DNA of 64,000 nt from Candidatus Krumholzibacteriota bacterium. Its GTDB lineage: Bacteria > Krumholzibacteriota > Krumholzibacteriia > Krumholzibacteriales > Krumholzibacteriaceae. The stretch's first letter is position 1; each line of letters begins with the position of its first letter. The DNA lies in the NCBI GenBank assembly GCA_016931295.1, contig JAFGEZ010000005.1:36152-100151 (forward strand), written 5' to 3'. A model generated the notes under the pieces. It was given only the letters and a program-made list of their open reading frames with translations. It was not told the origin of the DNA and made no database searches. This document shows positions 44,261 through 52,851 of this stretch, piece by piece. Position numbers and translations under genes: made by a program.

Positions 44261-45781
44261 TTGCGCAACCGGTTCGACACGACGCACGCCGTCCTGCACC
44301 ATACGGGGATGATCCTCGCCCTGCTCGGCGGCACGATGCTCTTTCCCATCGTGTTCGTCCTCGTCGACGGCGAGTTCCGGCGCGACGCCGGCACGCTCGG
44401 CGGCTTTCTTTTTCCCGCGGTGCTCGCGGCGGCCACCGGCCTGCTCCTCCACCGCCTGTTCCGCGAGCGGCGCGTCACGACGATCCGCGCCATCCTCGTC
44501 ACGGGCGCAGGGTGGGCGGCCTGCTCGGCCTTCGGGGCGATGCCATTCGCCCATGCCTTCGGCATGAGCTATCTCGACGCCTACTTCGAATCGATGAGCG
44601 GGTTCACGACGACGGGGATCACGATGCTGCGGGGACTCGACGAGATGCCGCGCTCGATCCTCTTCTGGCGATCGCTCATGCAGTGGCTCGGCGGCCTCGG
44701 CATTCTCACCTTCTTCCTCGCCTTCGCCTACAAGGGCAGCGGCGCGCATTACCTCTACGGCGCCGAGAGCCACAAGGTAGGCGTCGACCGCCCCGTGCCG
44801 GGCCTCAGGAACACGCTGATGATCTTTCTCGGCATCTACGCCGGGTTCACGCTCATCGTCGCCGTCCTGCTCGCCGCCTCCGGCGTCACCCTCTTCGACA
44901 GCCTCTGCCACGCGCTGACATCGCTCGCGACCGGCGGCTTCTCCACGCACGACGCGAGCGTCGCCTTCTTCCGCGAGAGCGGCCACCCGAGGCATATCCT
45001 CATCGAGTACATCATCATCGCCGGCATGCTCCTCGGCGGGATCAACTTCGTCGTCCACTACCGCCTGATCCACGGTTCCCGCCGGGCCCTGGCCGACAAC
45101 ACCGAGATGAAGCACTGGTGGGGGATCCTCGGCGGCGCCGTCCTCCTCGTGCTCGTCGAGCGGTGCTGGCGGATGGGCGCCGTCGGCGGCGATCTCCTCT
45201 CGGCGGGGTTCTGGCGAAGCCTGGAGGAGAATGCCCGGCTCGCGATCTTCCAGGTCGTCTCGATCGCGACGACCTCGGGCTTCGCCACGCGGGACATCGC
45301 CTCCCCCGTCTTCGGAGAGACGGCGAAAATCGTCTTTCTCGTCCTCATGTTCATCGGCGGGTGCGTCTCGTCGACCTCCGGCGGGTTCAAGGTGCAGCGG
45401 ATCGTCATCCTCGTCCGCCTGATGAGCCGCGAGCTCTTCCGCATGCGCTCGCCGCGGCACACCGTCTCGATGGTCATGGTGGACGGCAAATCGGTATCGA
45501 TGAACGAGATCCAGCGGGTCGGCGCGATCTTCTATTCGTGGATCGCGCTGCTCGTCGTCGGCGGCATCGTCACCGCGCTCCTCTCCCGGCACGACGCCCT
45601 GGCCTCGATGTCGGGGATGTTCAGTGCCCTCGGCAACATCGGCCCCTGCTACATCCCCGCCGAAGAGACGGCGGGGCTCCACCCGGCGATCAAGATCCTG
45701 TACATATTCGGCATGCTTGCGGGACGGCTCGAGATCCTCCCCGTCCTGCTGCTCTTCAGCCCGAGAGCGTGGTTGCAATAA
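44261..45781 (+). CDS. trkH: Potassium uptake channel TrkH/KtrB family
   Basis: 506 aa. The start is TTG at 44261, supported by GGGAG 8 nt upstream; no ATG or GTG fits better. Four selectivity-filter repeats can be read: MSGFTTTGITML, LATGGFSTHD, TTSGFATRDI and LGNIGPCY. They lie within a set of paired membrane helices (MILALLGGTMLFPIVFVLV, ILTFFLAFAYKG). It imports K+ with the regulatory TrkA subunit encoded 18 nt downstream, which would gate it by nucleotide binding. The filters carry the conserved glycines, so the channel should be functional. Confidence 0.94.
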   Translation: MRNRFDTTHAVLHHTGMILALLGGTMLFPIVFVLVDGEFRRDAGTLGGFLFPAVLAAATGLLLHRLFRERRVTTIRAILVTGAGWAACSAFGAMPFAHAFGMSYLDAYFESMSGFTTTGITMLRGLDEMPRSILFWRSLMQWLGGLGILTFFLAFAYKGSGAHYLYGAESHKVGVDRPVPGLRNTLMIFLGIYAGFTLIVAVLLAASGVTLFDSLCHALTSLATGGFSTHDASVAFFRESGHPRHILIEYIIIAGMLLGGINFVVHYRLIHGSRRALADNTEMKHWWGILGGAVLLVLVERCWRMGAVGGDLLSAGFWRSLEENARLAIFQVVSIATTSGFATRDIASPVFGETAKIVFLVLMFIGGCVSSTSGGFKVQRIVILVRLMSRELFRMRSPRHTVSMVMVDGKSVSMNEIQRVGAIFYSWIALLVVGGIVTALLSRHDALASMSGMFSALGNIGPCYIPAEETAGLHPAIKILYIFGMLAGRLEILPVLLLFSPRAWLQ

Positions 45782-45799
45782 CGGAAAGGAGCGGACCGG

Positions 45800-46480
45800 A
45801 TGTACATCATCATCGCCGGCGCCGGCCGCGTCGGCAGCGAGATCACCCGGATCCTCGTCGCGAAGAACCACAATGTCGTCGCGATCGACCGCGACGAGCA
45901 GGTCTGCGAGTCGATCTACGCCGAGACGGGTGCGATGACGATCAACGGAAGCGCCACGGAACTTCGCATTCTGCGGCGCGCCGGGGCCGAGAAGGCGGAC
46001 GCGATCATCTGCCTGATGCACCACGAGGCCGACAACATCGCATGCGCCCTTCTCGCGAAGAGCCTCGGGATACCCCATATCGTCGCGCGGCTGATCGACG
46101 ACGCCTACGAACAGGCCTACACCCTGTCGGGGATCAGCATCATCGTCCGCTCGGTCGATTTGCTGATCAACCAGATCCTGTGGGAGATCGAACGGCCGAA
46201 GGTCAAGGAAGTGGTGACCCTGAAGGGCGGCAAGGCGCAGATCTACACGGTCCGCATCCCGGACAAGGCGAAGATCGTCGGCATGACGATCAGCGACATC
46301 GCGAAGCAGAAGAACTTCCCCGCCGAGTGCGTCTTCATGGGCGTCGACCGCGAGGAGAGCGGGGAGTTCGCCATCACGCGGGGCGGCTACGCCATCGAGG
46401 CGGGGGACATCGTCTTCTTGATCTCGAAAAGCGAGCACATCAAGCAGGCGACCGACCTGCTGACCGCGACGAAGCGGTAA
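45800..46480 (+). CDS. trkA: TrkA/KtrA potassium channel regulatory subunit
   Basis: 226 aa, a single RCK unit (E. coli TrkA has two). The Rossmann NAD(H)-binding motif MYIIIAGAGRVGSEI (GxGxxG) is followed by VVAIDRDE with the ribose-binding Asp. TrkA_N extends to ~120 and TrkA_C covers ~140-226 (IPDKAKIVGMTISDIA, ITRGGYAIEAGDIVFLISKSEH). It assembles as a cytoplasmic ring on TrkH. GGAAAGGAG precedes the ATG. Confidence 0.95.
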   Translation: MYIIIAGAGRVGSEITRILVAKNHNVVAIDRDEQVCESIYAETGAMTINGSATELRILRRAGAEKADAIICLMHHEADNIACALLAKSLGIPHIVARLIDDAYEQAYTLSGISIIVRSVDLLINQILWEIERPKVKEVVTLKGGKAQIYTVRIPDKAKIVGMTISDIAKQKNFPAECVFMGVDREESGEFAITRGGYAIEAGDIVFLISKSEHIKQATDLLTATKR

Positions 46481-46487
46481 AAAACGG

Positions 46488-46515
46488 TTGTCATCCGGTC
46501 TGGACGGAGTATGCT
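46488..46515 (+). promoter_or_regulatory. Promoter of the OmpA-family lipoprotein gene
   Basis: TTGTCA, 16-bp spacer, TATGCT; start codon at 46596. Confidence 0.6.
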
Positions 46516-46595
46516 TGCGGAAGCGGCAGGCCGGGACGAGCGGGACCGGTAAACGCCGCGCTCCCGCAACAACCGATTCGAAAGGCAGGTGGGGC

Positions 46596-47264
46596 ATGAA
46601 ACGGATTATCGCGACAATGCTCGTCATCGTGTTCACGCTGAGCGTCGTCGGGTGCTCGGAGATGAGCCGCACGAAGAAGGGCGCCGCGATCGGCGCCGCC
46701 GCGGGCGGCGCGGTCGGCGCGGCGATCGGCCACCGGACGGGCAACACCGCCCTCGGCGCCATTCTCGGCGCCGCGATCGGCGGCGCGGCCGGGGCCTCGA
46801 TCGGCCGGTACATGGACAGGCAGGCCGAGGAGATCGCGCGCGACCTCGAGGGCGCGACGGTCGAACGCGTCGGCGAGGGGATCAAGATCACCTTCGACTC
46901 GGGGATCCTCTTCGATGTGAACAAGGCCGATCTCCGCCCCGAGGCGCAGGCGAACCTCGACAATCTCGCCGCGATCCTCGTCAAGTACGCCGACACGAAC
47001 ATCCTCATCGAGGGACACACCGACTCGACCGGGCCCGACGACTACAACCTCGAGCTCTCCGAGCGGCGCGCCCGCTCGGTGGCCAATCGCCTGGCGACGC
47101 AATCCGTCAGTTCGGGACGCTTCTCGATCATGGGCTACGGCGAGAGCCAGCCGATCGCCGACAACGACACGTCCGTCGGCCGCCAGGCCAACCGCCGCGT
47201 GGAGCTGGCGATCATGGCCAACGAGAAGCTCCGCAAAGCCGCCGAGAACGGCGCGCTCAACTGA
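46596..47264 (+). CDS. YiaD-like OmpA-family lipoprotein with glycine zipper
   Basis: 222 aa. The signal peptide ends in lipobox SVVGC. A glycine zipper (GAAIGAAAGGAVGAAIG and ALGAILGAAIGGAAGASIG, ~27-70) is followed by an OmpA C-terminal peptidoglycan-binding domain. Its blocks are LFDVNKADLRPEAQANL, ILIEGHTDSTGPDDYN, LSERRARSVANRL, MGYGESQPIADND and RQANRRVELAI. The key Asp and Arg for diaminopimelate binding are present. It probably tethers the outer membrane to the cell wall. It is transcribed alone, between its own promoter and a hairpin. Confidence 0.93.
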   Translation: MKRIIATMLVIVFTLSVVGCSEMSRTKKGAAIGAAAGGAVGAAIGHRTGNTALGAILGAAIGGAAGASIGRYMDRQAEEIARDLEGATVERVGEGIKITFDSGILFDVNKADLRPEAQANLDNLAAILVKYADTNILIEGHTDSTGPDDYNLELSERRARSVANRLATQSVSSGRFSIMGYGESQPIADNDTSVGRQANRRVELAIMANEKLRKAAENGALN

Positions 47265-47290
47265 TTTCGCGTTTCGCGCAGGGTCTCATG

Positions 47291-47327
47291 CGGGCGGGAG
47301 GTCCCACTTGACAGGGCCTCCCGCCCG
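47291..47327 (+). terminator. Terminator hairpin after the OmpA lipoprotein gene
   Basis: Stem CGGGCGGGAGG(T)CCC / GGGCCTCCCGCCCG with one bulged T; weak T tract. Its loop and 3' arm contain the -35 and spacer of the next promoter. Confidence 0.6.
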
Positions 47328-47336
47328 TCGTATCAT
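47308..47336 (+). promoter_or_regulatory. Promoter of the cobalamin riboswitch operon
   Basis: TTGACA (47308-47313), 17-bp spacer, TATCAT (47331-47336). The element lies within the previous gene's terminator hairpin. Confidence 0.75.
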
Positions 47337-47342
47337 CCCCCC

Positions 47343-47510
47343 GAACCATGGCGTTTTGGATGCCCCCATCGGGGCATGCAGGGAAGAGGGTGAGAATCCC
47401 TCACGGACCCGCCACTGTGAATGGCGAGCCGACCGCCCGCGACCACTGGCGTAATGCCGGGAAGGAGGGCGGCGGCGCTCGAGCCATGAGTCAGGATACC
47501 TGCCCGGAAC
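47343..47510 (+). promoter_or_regulatory. Cobalamin (adenosylcobalamin) riboswitch
   Basis: Consensus parts occur in order: GGGAAGAGGGTGAGAATCCCTCACGGACCC (first half from about 47380), the invariant CCGCCACTGTGAATGGC, then GACCACTGGCGTAATGCCGGGAAGG, and the B12-box-like AGCCATGAGTCAGGATACCTGCC (about 47482-47504). It lies in the ~370-nt leader of the TonB receptor gene and should repress it when cobalamin is plentiful. About 200 nt of expression platform follow; a hairpin near 47560-47605 may take part. The exact 5' boundary is estimated. Confidence 0.93.
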
Positions 47511-47711
47511 GCTCGGTCCCTGGACTCTTCGAGGCATGAGAGGAAAGGGAGAGCTCACCACGCCCTCCACGATTCCTCGGCCGGGTCGGGAGGGTGTCCT
47601 CTCGTCACCGCCTGGAATCTCTCATCCCATCGAAGACCGCTTCCGGTCGGCGAACCGTATCGCCGCCGGCGCCGGTCCGTGCCCGCGTGCGCGGACGGCG
47701 GAAGGAACGGC

Positions 47712-49829
47712 ATGTCTTCGCTGGAAAGACGACGATCGATGCGATGTGCAGGCACGGCCCTGGCCCTTCTCTGCCTCATGGCGGCGAACCCGGCGGCCGG
47801 CGGCGAACGCCCGCGGAACGGCCGGACCGCGGAGACGAAGAACCGGCCCGCGCGAACCGCCCCGCTCGACACCCTCTTCTGGGGCCCGGAGATCGTCGTC
47901 GTGGGCGAGCGGCCTCTCGAGGGCACGGAGGCAGCCCGGGGCCCGGCCTTCGTCGCGATCATCGACGCCGCCGGCAGGCGGGGCCGGGCCGACGACGCCG
48001 CCGCCCTCCTCGCGCGGACGGTCGGCGTGCGCGTGAGACGATACGGAAGCCTCGGCGATGCCGCCGTCGTCTCGATCCGCGGCTCCTCGTCGAGCCAGGT
48101 GGCCCTCTATCTCGACGGCGTCCCGCTCAACGACGCGTGGACGGGCACGGCCGATCTCGCCGGCATCGCGCCCGGCGATCTCGAACGGATCGAGGTCTAC
48201 CGCGGCGCGAGTCCTCCCCGCTTCGGCGCGTCGGCCGTCGGGGGGACGATCAACCTCGTGCCGCGGGGCTTCGACTCGCTCGCCGACGCCACCCGGCCGG
48301 TCCGCGCGGGGCTCGATCTCTCGGCCGGCTCCTTCGGCGACCGCGGCGCGCGCCTCGGCGCGGCGGCCCGCCTGCCACGCTGTCTTCTCGACGCCGCCGT
48401 CGCCGTGCGGGCGAGCGACGGCGATTTCTTTTTTCTCGACGACAACGGCACGCCCCTCAACGAAGAGGACGACGAGACCGCCGGCCGGCTCAACAACGAC
48501 TACACGCGCTGGACCGGCATCGTCCGGATCTCGATCGACGCCCCGGGCCTGAAAACGCTCGCCCTGTCGCACACGGCGTCGAATCGCGAGGGAGGCGTCG
48601 CGGGAATCGGCGCCAACCAGTCCCTGTTCGCGCGATCGGAGCGCGCCCGCCGGATCACCTGGCTCACGGCCCGGACCAGGCCGGTTCTCGGCGGGCGGCT
48701 CGAGACGGATCTCACCGCGTGGACGTCGTGGACGGCTGACCGCTTCAGCGATCCAAACGGCGAGATCGGCCTCGGCGCACGGGAGAAAGACAACCGCATC
48801 TCGATGCACGGCGGCAGCGCCGGGATCGTCTGCGGCGCCCGGCCCCTTCCCGTCTCCCTCGAGATCCACGCAGAATCGCGCCGCGAACGATTCCATCCCG
48901 TCGATCTCGTCCCCGTGCCGTCAACGGGTCCCGACCGGCTTCGCGATTCGTGGATCCTCTCGGTCGCCGGCACATGGCGCCCGTTCGGGGGGCGCCTTTT
49001 GTTGACGGCGGCGACCCGCCACGAATGGCACGAGACCGAGTACTACACGGAGCACCTCCTGCCCTGGGTGCCCCCGAGCCCCGAGGGGCGCGTGCGGCAA
49101 CACGACGAATCGCCCTCGGCCGGCTTCCGCGCCCGTCTCCTGCCAGGCCTGGCGGTGAAGGGGAACTGGGGACGCGCCGCGCGCGTGCCGACCTTCTACG
49201 AGCTTTTCGGCGACCTCGGCGCCGTGACGGGGAACGCCGGCATCCTCCCCGAGACGGCGACCAATCGCGACATCGGCCTCGTCTTCTCCGCCGACCGGCT
49301 CGGCCCGCTCGTCCGGCCGTTCCTCGAGGTCGCCTGGCTGGACAACGAGATCGAGGAACTGATCCTCTTCTTCCCGAACTCCCAGCGGACGGTGAAGCCG
49401 ACGAACATCGGCGCGGCCCGCATCCGCGGCGTCGAGGTCTCCTGCTCGTGCCGGCGCGGACCGCTGCGCCTCGCCGGCAACTGGACCCGGCTCGACGCGC
49501 GCGACCGGAGCGACATCCCCTACTACGCCGGCAACCGCCTGCCCACGACGCCGGAGCACGAGGGGGCCCTCGAACTGGGATGGGACGCGCGCCGCTGGCG
49601 CGTCTCCTGGGAACTGCACGTCATCGGGGCGAACTTTCTCGACCGGGCCAACATGCAGGAGGCCGCCTCGCGGGAGATCCACGACATCGCCGTCGAGCTG
49701 CGATCGCCCGGCGGCGCCGTTTCCTTCACCGTCGAGGGGCGCAATCTCGGCGACGACCGGGTCAGCGACGTCATCGGATTCCCCCTGCCCGGCCGGAGCG
49801 TCCACGTGTCCCTGAGATTCAACCCATGA
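47712..49829 (+). CDS. btuB: TonB-dependent outer-membrane receptor, BtuB-like, under cobalamin riboswitch
   Basis: 705 aa. After a signal peptide a TonB-box-like EIVVVGERP is followed by the plug domain: TVGVRVRRYGSLGDAAVVSIRG, VALYLDGVPLNDAW, LERIEVYRG, ASAVGGTINLVPR. The 22-strand barrel ends with GAVSFTVEGRNLGDD and VHVSLRFNP. The ATG at 47712 has GGAAGGAA upstream; the ATG at 47739 is an alternative. The riboswitch in its leader makes corrinoid the best substrate guess. The next gene begins within ~15 nt and encodes a secreted propeller, recalling the BtuB-BtuG pair of Bacteroidota. No BtuFCD genes are in the window. Confidence 0.88.
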   Translation: MSSLERRRSMRCAGTALALLCLMAANPAAGGERPRNGRTAETKNRPARTAPLDTLFWGPEIVVVGERPLEGTEAARGPAFVAIIDAAGRRGRADDAAALLARTVGVRVRRYGSLGDAAVVSIRGSSSSQVALYLDGVPLNDAWTGTADLAGIAPGDLERIEVYRGASPPRFGASAVGGTINLVPRGFDSLADATRPVRAGLDLSAGSFGDRGARLGAAARLPRCLLDAAVAVRASDGDFFFLDDNGTPLNEEDDETAGRLNNDYTRWTGIVRISIDAPGLKTLALSHTASNREGGVAGIGANQSLFARSERARRITWLTARTRPVLGGRLETDLTAWTSWTADRFSDPNGEIGLGAREKDNRISMHGGSAGIVCGARPLPVSLEIHAESRRERFHPVDLVPVPSTGPDRLRDSWILSVAGTWRPFGGRLLLTAATRHEWHETEYYTEHLLPWVPPSPEGRVRQHDESPSAGFRARLLPGLAVKGNWGRAARVPTFYELFGDLGAVTGNAGILPETATNRDIGLVFSADRLGPLVRPFLEVAWLDNEIEELILFFPNSQRTVKPTNIGAARIRGVEVSCSCRRGPLRLAGNWTRLDARDRSDIPYYAGNRLPTTPEHEGALELGWDARRWRVSWELHVIGANFLDRANMQEAASREIHDIAVELRSPGGAVSFTVEGRNLGDDRVSDVIGFPLPGRSVHVSLRFNP

Positions 49830-49843
49830 GGAGGTCCAACGCC

Positions 49844-51241
49844 ATGCGCCTGCATCGGTTCGCCGCGCTCGTCATCGTTCTCGCCTGCGCCCCGCCGACC
49901 GCGAACGCGTCGGGCGACAACGCCTTCGTCACCACGACCGACTACACGACCGGCTCGGCGTCGATCGTCCACTGCGACACGCTTCATACGACCGACCTCG
50001 ACGTGGCGAGCGTCCACAGCGACGCGATCTCCGTCCGGCACGGCAACCTGGTCTACGTCGTCAACCGGGGCGGCGCCGACAACGTGCAGGTGATCGACCC
50101 GGAAAACGACTGGCGCACCGTGCGGCAATTCTCCGTCGGGAACGGTCTGAACCCGCAGGATATCGCCTTCTTCACCGCGACGAAGGCGTACGTGGCGAGG
50201 TACGAGACGAACGATCTCCTCGTCGTCGATCCCGCCGACGGATCATGGCTCGGCACGATCGACCTCTCCATGTTCGCCGACGCCGACGGCCTGTGCGAGA
50301 TGAACCGCCTCTGCATCGTCGGCGAACGCCTCTTCGTCACCATACAGCGGATCGACCGGAACAACTGGTGGATGCCGGTCGGGGACAGCTACGTCGCCGT
50401 CGTCGACTGCGCGGCGGACACGCTCCTCGACACCGATTCCGGCGAGCCGGGAATCCAGCCGATCGCGCTCGCCGCCGCCAATCCCTTTTCCGACATCGAA
50501 CTCGACCCCGTGACGAACCGGATTCTCGTCTCCTGCGTGGGCACGTGGGGCATCGCCGACGGGGGCGTCGAGATCGTCAATCCCTGGACGCTCGAGTCGG
50601 AGGGATTTCTCGTCACCGAGTCGGCGGCCGGCGGCGACATCAACGACGTCGAGATTTATTCCCCGACGATCGGGTACCTCGTCGTCACGAACGCGTCGTG
50701 GAACACCGATCTCGTCTCCTTCGACCCGTCCACCGGTCTCGCGACCGGCACGATCTACGCGCCGCCCGGCTACGTGATCAACGACATCGAGATCTCCCCC
50801 GGCGGCGAGCTCTTCCTCGCCGACGGGACCCCGACGAGGCCGGGGATCCGCGTCTACGACGCGGCGACGGGCGCGCCGACGGCCGGGCCGGTCTCGACGG
50901 GGCTCCCTCCCTTCGACATCTGCTTCACGGCCCCCCGCCTCACGCCGGCCGACACGCCGCCCGCAGCGGCGGCCCTCGCCGCCGTCTATCCGAATCCCTT
51001 CAACCCGTCGACGACCGTGCGGTTCACCCTGCCCCGCGCGGCCCGCGCGCGCGTGGCCGTTTGCGACGCCGCCGGCCGCCTCGTCCGGACGCTCGCCGAC
51101 CGCGCCTGGACGGCGGGCGCGCACGAGATCGCCTGGAACGGCCGTACCGATCGCGGCCTTGCCGCGGCGAGCGGCGTCTACTTCGTTTGCCTGCGCACGC
51201 CGTGGGGCGACGACACGCGCCGGGCGGTCCTGATCCGGTAG
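49844..51241 (+). CDS. Secreted YncE/BtuG-like beta-propeller with FlgD-like tail, co-transcribed with the BtuB-like receptor
   Basis: 465 aa from the ATG at 49844, 9 nt after GAGGAGG; an ATG at 49826 overlaps the receptor stop. A signal peptide is followed by seven or so propeller repeats: LVYVVNRGGADNVQVIDPEN, AYVARYETNDLLVVDPADG, DSYVAVVDCAADTLLD, ILVSCVGTWGIADGGVEIVNP, GYLVVTNASWNTDLVSFDP and LFLADGTPTRPGIRVYDA. The tail reads VYPNPFNPSTTV, GRLVRTL, AASGVYFVCL and RRAVLIR. Bacteroidota use the surface propeller lipoprotein BtuG to capture cobalamin for BtuB. The same fold, position and riboswitch control suggest an analogous capture protein here, held by a sorting tail instead of a lipid. 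Confidence 0.83.
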   Translation: MRLHRFAALVIVLACAPPTANASGDNAFVTTTDYTTGSASIVHCDTLHTTDLDVASVHSDAISVRHGNLVYVVNRGGADNVQVIDPENDWRTVRQFSVGNGLNPQDIAFFTATKAYVARYETNDLLVVDPADGSWLGTIDLSMFADADGLCEMNRLCIVGERLFVTIQRIDRNNWWMPVGDSYVAVVDCAADTLLDTDSGEPGIQPIALAAANPFSDIELDPVTNRILVSCVGTWGIADGGVEIVNPWTLESEGFLVTESAAGGDINDVEIYSPTIGYLVVTNASWNTDLVSFDPSTGLATGTIYAPPGYVINDIEISPGGELFLADGTPTRPGIRVYDAATGAPTAGPVSTGLPPFDICFTAPRLTPADTPPAAAALAAVYPNPFNPSTTVRFTLPRAARARVAVCDAAGRLVRTLADRAWTAGAHEIAWNGRTDRGLAAASGVYFVCLRTPWGDDTRRAVLIR

Positions 51242-51256
51242 GCTCCGGCAGAAACG

Positions 51257-51288
51257 AAAACGGGGGAGAAGCGTCCGCTTCTCCCCCG
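51257..51288 (-). terminator. Terminator of the pst-phoU operon (bidirectional hairpin)
   Basis: Near-perfect 13-bp stem (51261-51273 with 51276-51288). On the minus strand it is followed by TTTTCGTTT, 24 nt after the phoU stop. It also lies 20 nt after the plus-strand propeller gene. Confidence 0.85.
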
Positions 51289-51311
51289 CATCGTCGCCCT
51301 GTTGGAAACGG

Positions 51312-51986
51312 TCAGCTTTCGTCCGTGAAATCCTCCGCCTTGTGCCGGACGATGTCTCCGTCGACGAGGTAGATGACGTCCTCGGCGATGTTCGTCGCGT
51401 GGTCGGCGATTCGTTCGAGATGGCGCGACGAGGAGAGCAGGTGGATGAGGCTCTCGAGCTGATCGGGATCGGCGCGTATCCCCTCCTGAATCTTCTCGTA
51501 CATCTCGCGGTTGATCGCGTCGATCTCGTCGTCCGAGAGGAGCACCTCGTGCGCGAGCTTCGCGTCGCGGTTGACGAGCGCGTCGATCGCCTTGTGGAGC
51601 ATGACGCGCGCCCCTTCCATCATCCGCGGAAAATCGAGCGGGAACTCGAGCTTTTCGCGTCCCGAGAGGAAGCGCGCCCGTTCGGCGATGTTGACGGCGA
51701 GATCGCCGATCCGCTCGAGCTCGTTGTTGATCTTGAGGATCGAGATGATGAAGCGCAGGTCCCCGGCGACCGGCTGGTTGAGGGCGAGCACCTTGAGGCA
51801 CTCCTCCTCCAGATCGACCTCCATGTGGTCGATCTCGGCGTCGGCCGCGAGAACCTCCTCCGCGAGGGCCCGGTTCCTGTTCTGTAGCGCGTTGACGGCC
51901 CTGTAGGCGATCTCCTCGGTCTTCGCCCCGAGGGTGAGGATCTTCTTCTTGAGATTGTCGATCTCTCTCTCCATGTGCCTGGACAC
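51312..51986 (-). CDS. phoU: Phosphate transport regulatory protein PhoU
   Basis: 224 aa from a GTG (51986); the ATG four codons later is an alternative. Two tandem three-helix PhoU repeats contain the metal-binding signatures ELERIGDLAVNIAE and HLERIADHATNIAED. It links the Pst transporter to the PhoR kinase and signals phosphate sufficiency. It is the last gene of the phosphate operon, 16 nt after pstB and directly before the terminator. Confidence 0.95.
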   Translation of the reverse strand: MSRHMEREIDNLKKKILTLGAKTEEIAYRAVNALQNRNRALAEEVLAADAEIDHMEVDLEEECLKVLALNQPVAGDLRFIISILKINNELERIGDLAVNIAERARFLSGREKLEFPLDFPRMMEGARVMLHKAIDALVNRDAKLAHEVLLSDDEIDAINREMYEKIQEGIRADPDQLESLIHLLSSSRHLERIADHATNIAEDVIYLVDGDIVRHKAEDFTDES

Positions 51987-52002
51987 GGCATCCGCCTTTC
52001 TC

Positions 52003-52818
52003 CTAACCGAACCGGCCGGTGATGTAATCCTCGGTGCGCTGCTCCCGCGGCTTCGTGAATATCCTCTCCGTCAGGCCGTACTCGACGAGTTCCCCCTCGT
52101 AGAAGAAGGCCGTGTAATCGGAGACGCGCGCCGCCTGCTGCATGTTGTGCGTCACGATGGCGATGGTGTATCCGCCGCGGAGCTCGCCGATCAGGTCCTC
52201 GATGTGCGCCGTCGATTTCGGATCGAGCGCGGAGGCCGGCTCGTCCATGAGCAGGATCGTCGGCTTCACGGCGATCGCCCGCGCGATGCAGAGACGCTGC
52301 TGCTGGCCGCCTGAGAGGCCGAGGGCGTTGTCGTTCAGCCGGTCCTTGACCTCGTCCCAGAGCGCGGCCCCCCGGAGACTCTCCTCGACGATCCCGGCGA
52401 GTTGCCCGCGCTCCGTCGTCCCGTGGATGCGCGGTCCGTAGGCGATGTTGTCGAAAATACTCTTGGGGAAGGGATTGGGCTTTTGGAAGACCATGCCGAC
52501 CATCTTCCGCAGGCGGACGACGTCGACGCTCCCGGCGTTGAGATCCTGTCCGTCGATCCCGAGGAACCCTTCCGTGCGGCAGCCCGGGATCAGGTCGTTC
52601 ATCCGGTTGATCGCCCGCAGGTAGGTGCTCTTCCCGCAACCGCTCGGGCCGATGACCGCCGTCACCAGCTTCTCGGGGATGTCGAAGGTCACCTTCCTGA
52701 CCGCCTCGTTCGTTTCGTAGAAGACGGAGAAATCCCTGGCGGAGACGAGCGGCCTGGTATCGGCCGCCACCTCCCGTTTTCGACCGGGGGTTTGCCCCTT
52801 CATGCTGATCTCGCTCAA
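52003..52818 (-). CDS. pstB: Phosphate ABC transporter ATP-binding protein PstB
   Basis: 271 aa. The start is TTG at 52818, with GGAGG 5 nt upstream; an ATG five codons later lacks such a site. Walker [29 protein letters not shown] (PstB-specific), signature [14 protein letters not shown], Walker [14 protein letters not shown] and switch His [13 protein letters not shown]. It powers phosphate import through PstC/PstA. Confidence 0.96.
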   Translation of the reverse strand: MSEISMKGQTPGRKREVAADTRPLVSARDFSVFYETNEAVRKVTFDIPEKLVTAVIGPSGCGKSTYLRAINRMNDLIPGCRTEGFLGIDGQDLNAGSVDVVRLRKMVGMVFQKPNPFPKSIFDNIAYGPRIHGTTERGQLAGIVEESLRGAALWDEVKDRLNDNALGLSGGQQQRLCIARAIAVKPTILLMDEPASALDPKSTAHIEDLIGELRGGYTIAIVTHNMQQAARVSDYTAFFYEGELVEYGLTERIFTKPREQRTEDYITGRFG

Positions 52819-52851
52819 TCGATCCTCCCTGCGGGTCGGCCCCGCCGATCC

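Noticed and set aside
44072-47020. Open frame of ~980 codons on the minus strand opposite trkH, trkA and ompA
   Set aside because: It is rich in Arg/Asp/Glu/Gly/Ala from antisense GC-rich codons and has no domain. The plus strand holds three clear families with ribosome sites and promoters.
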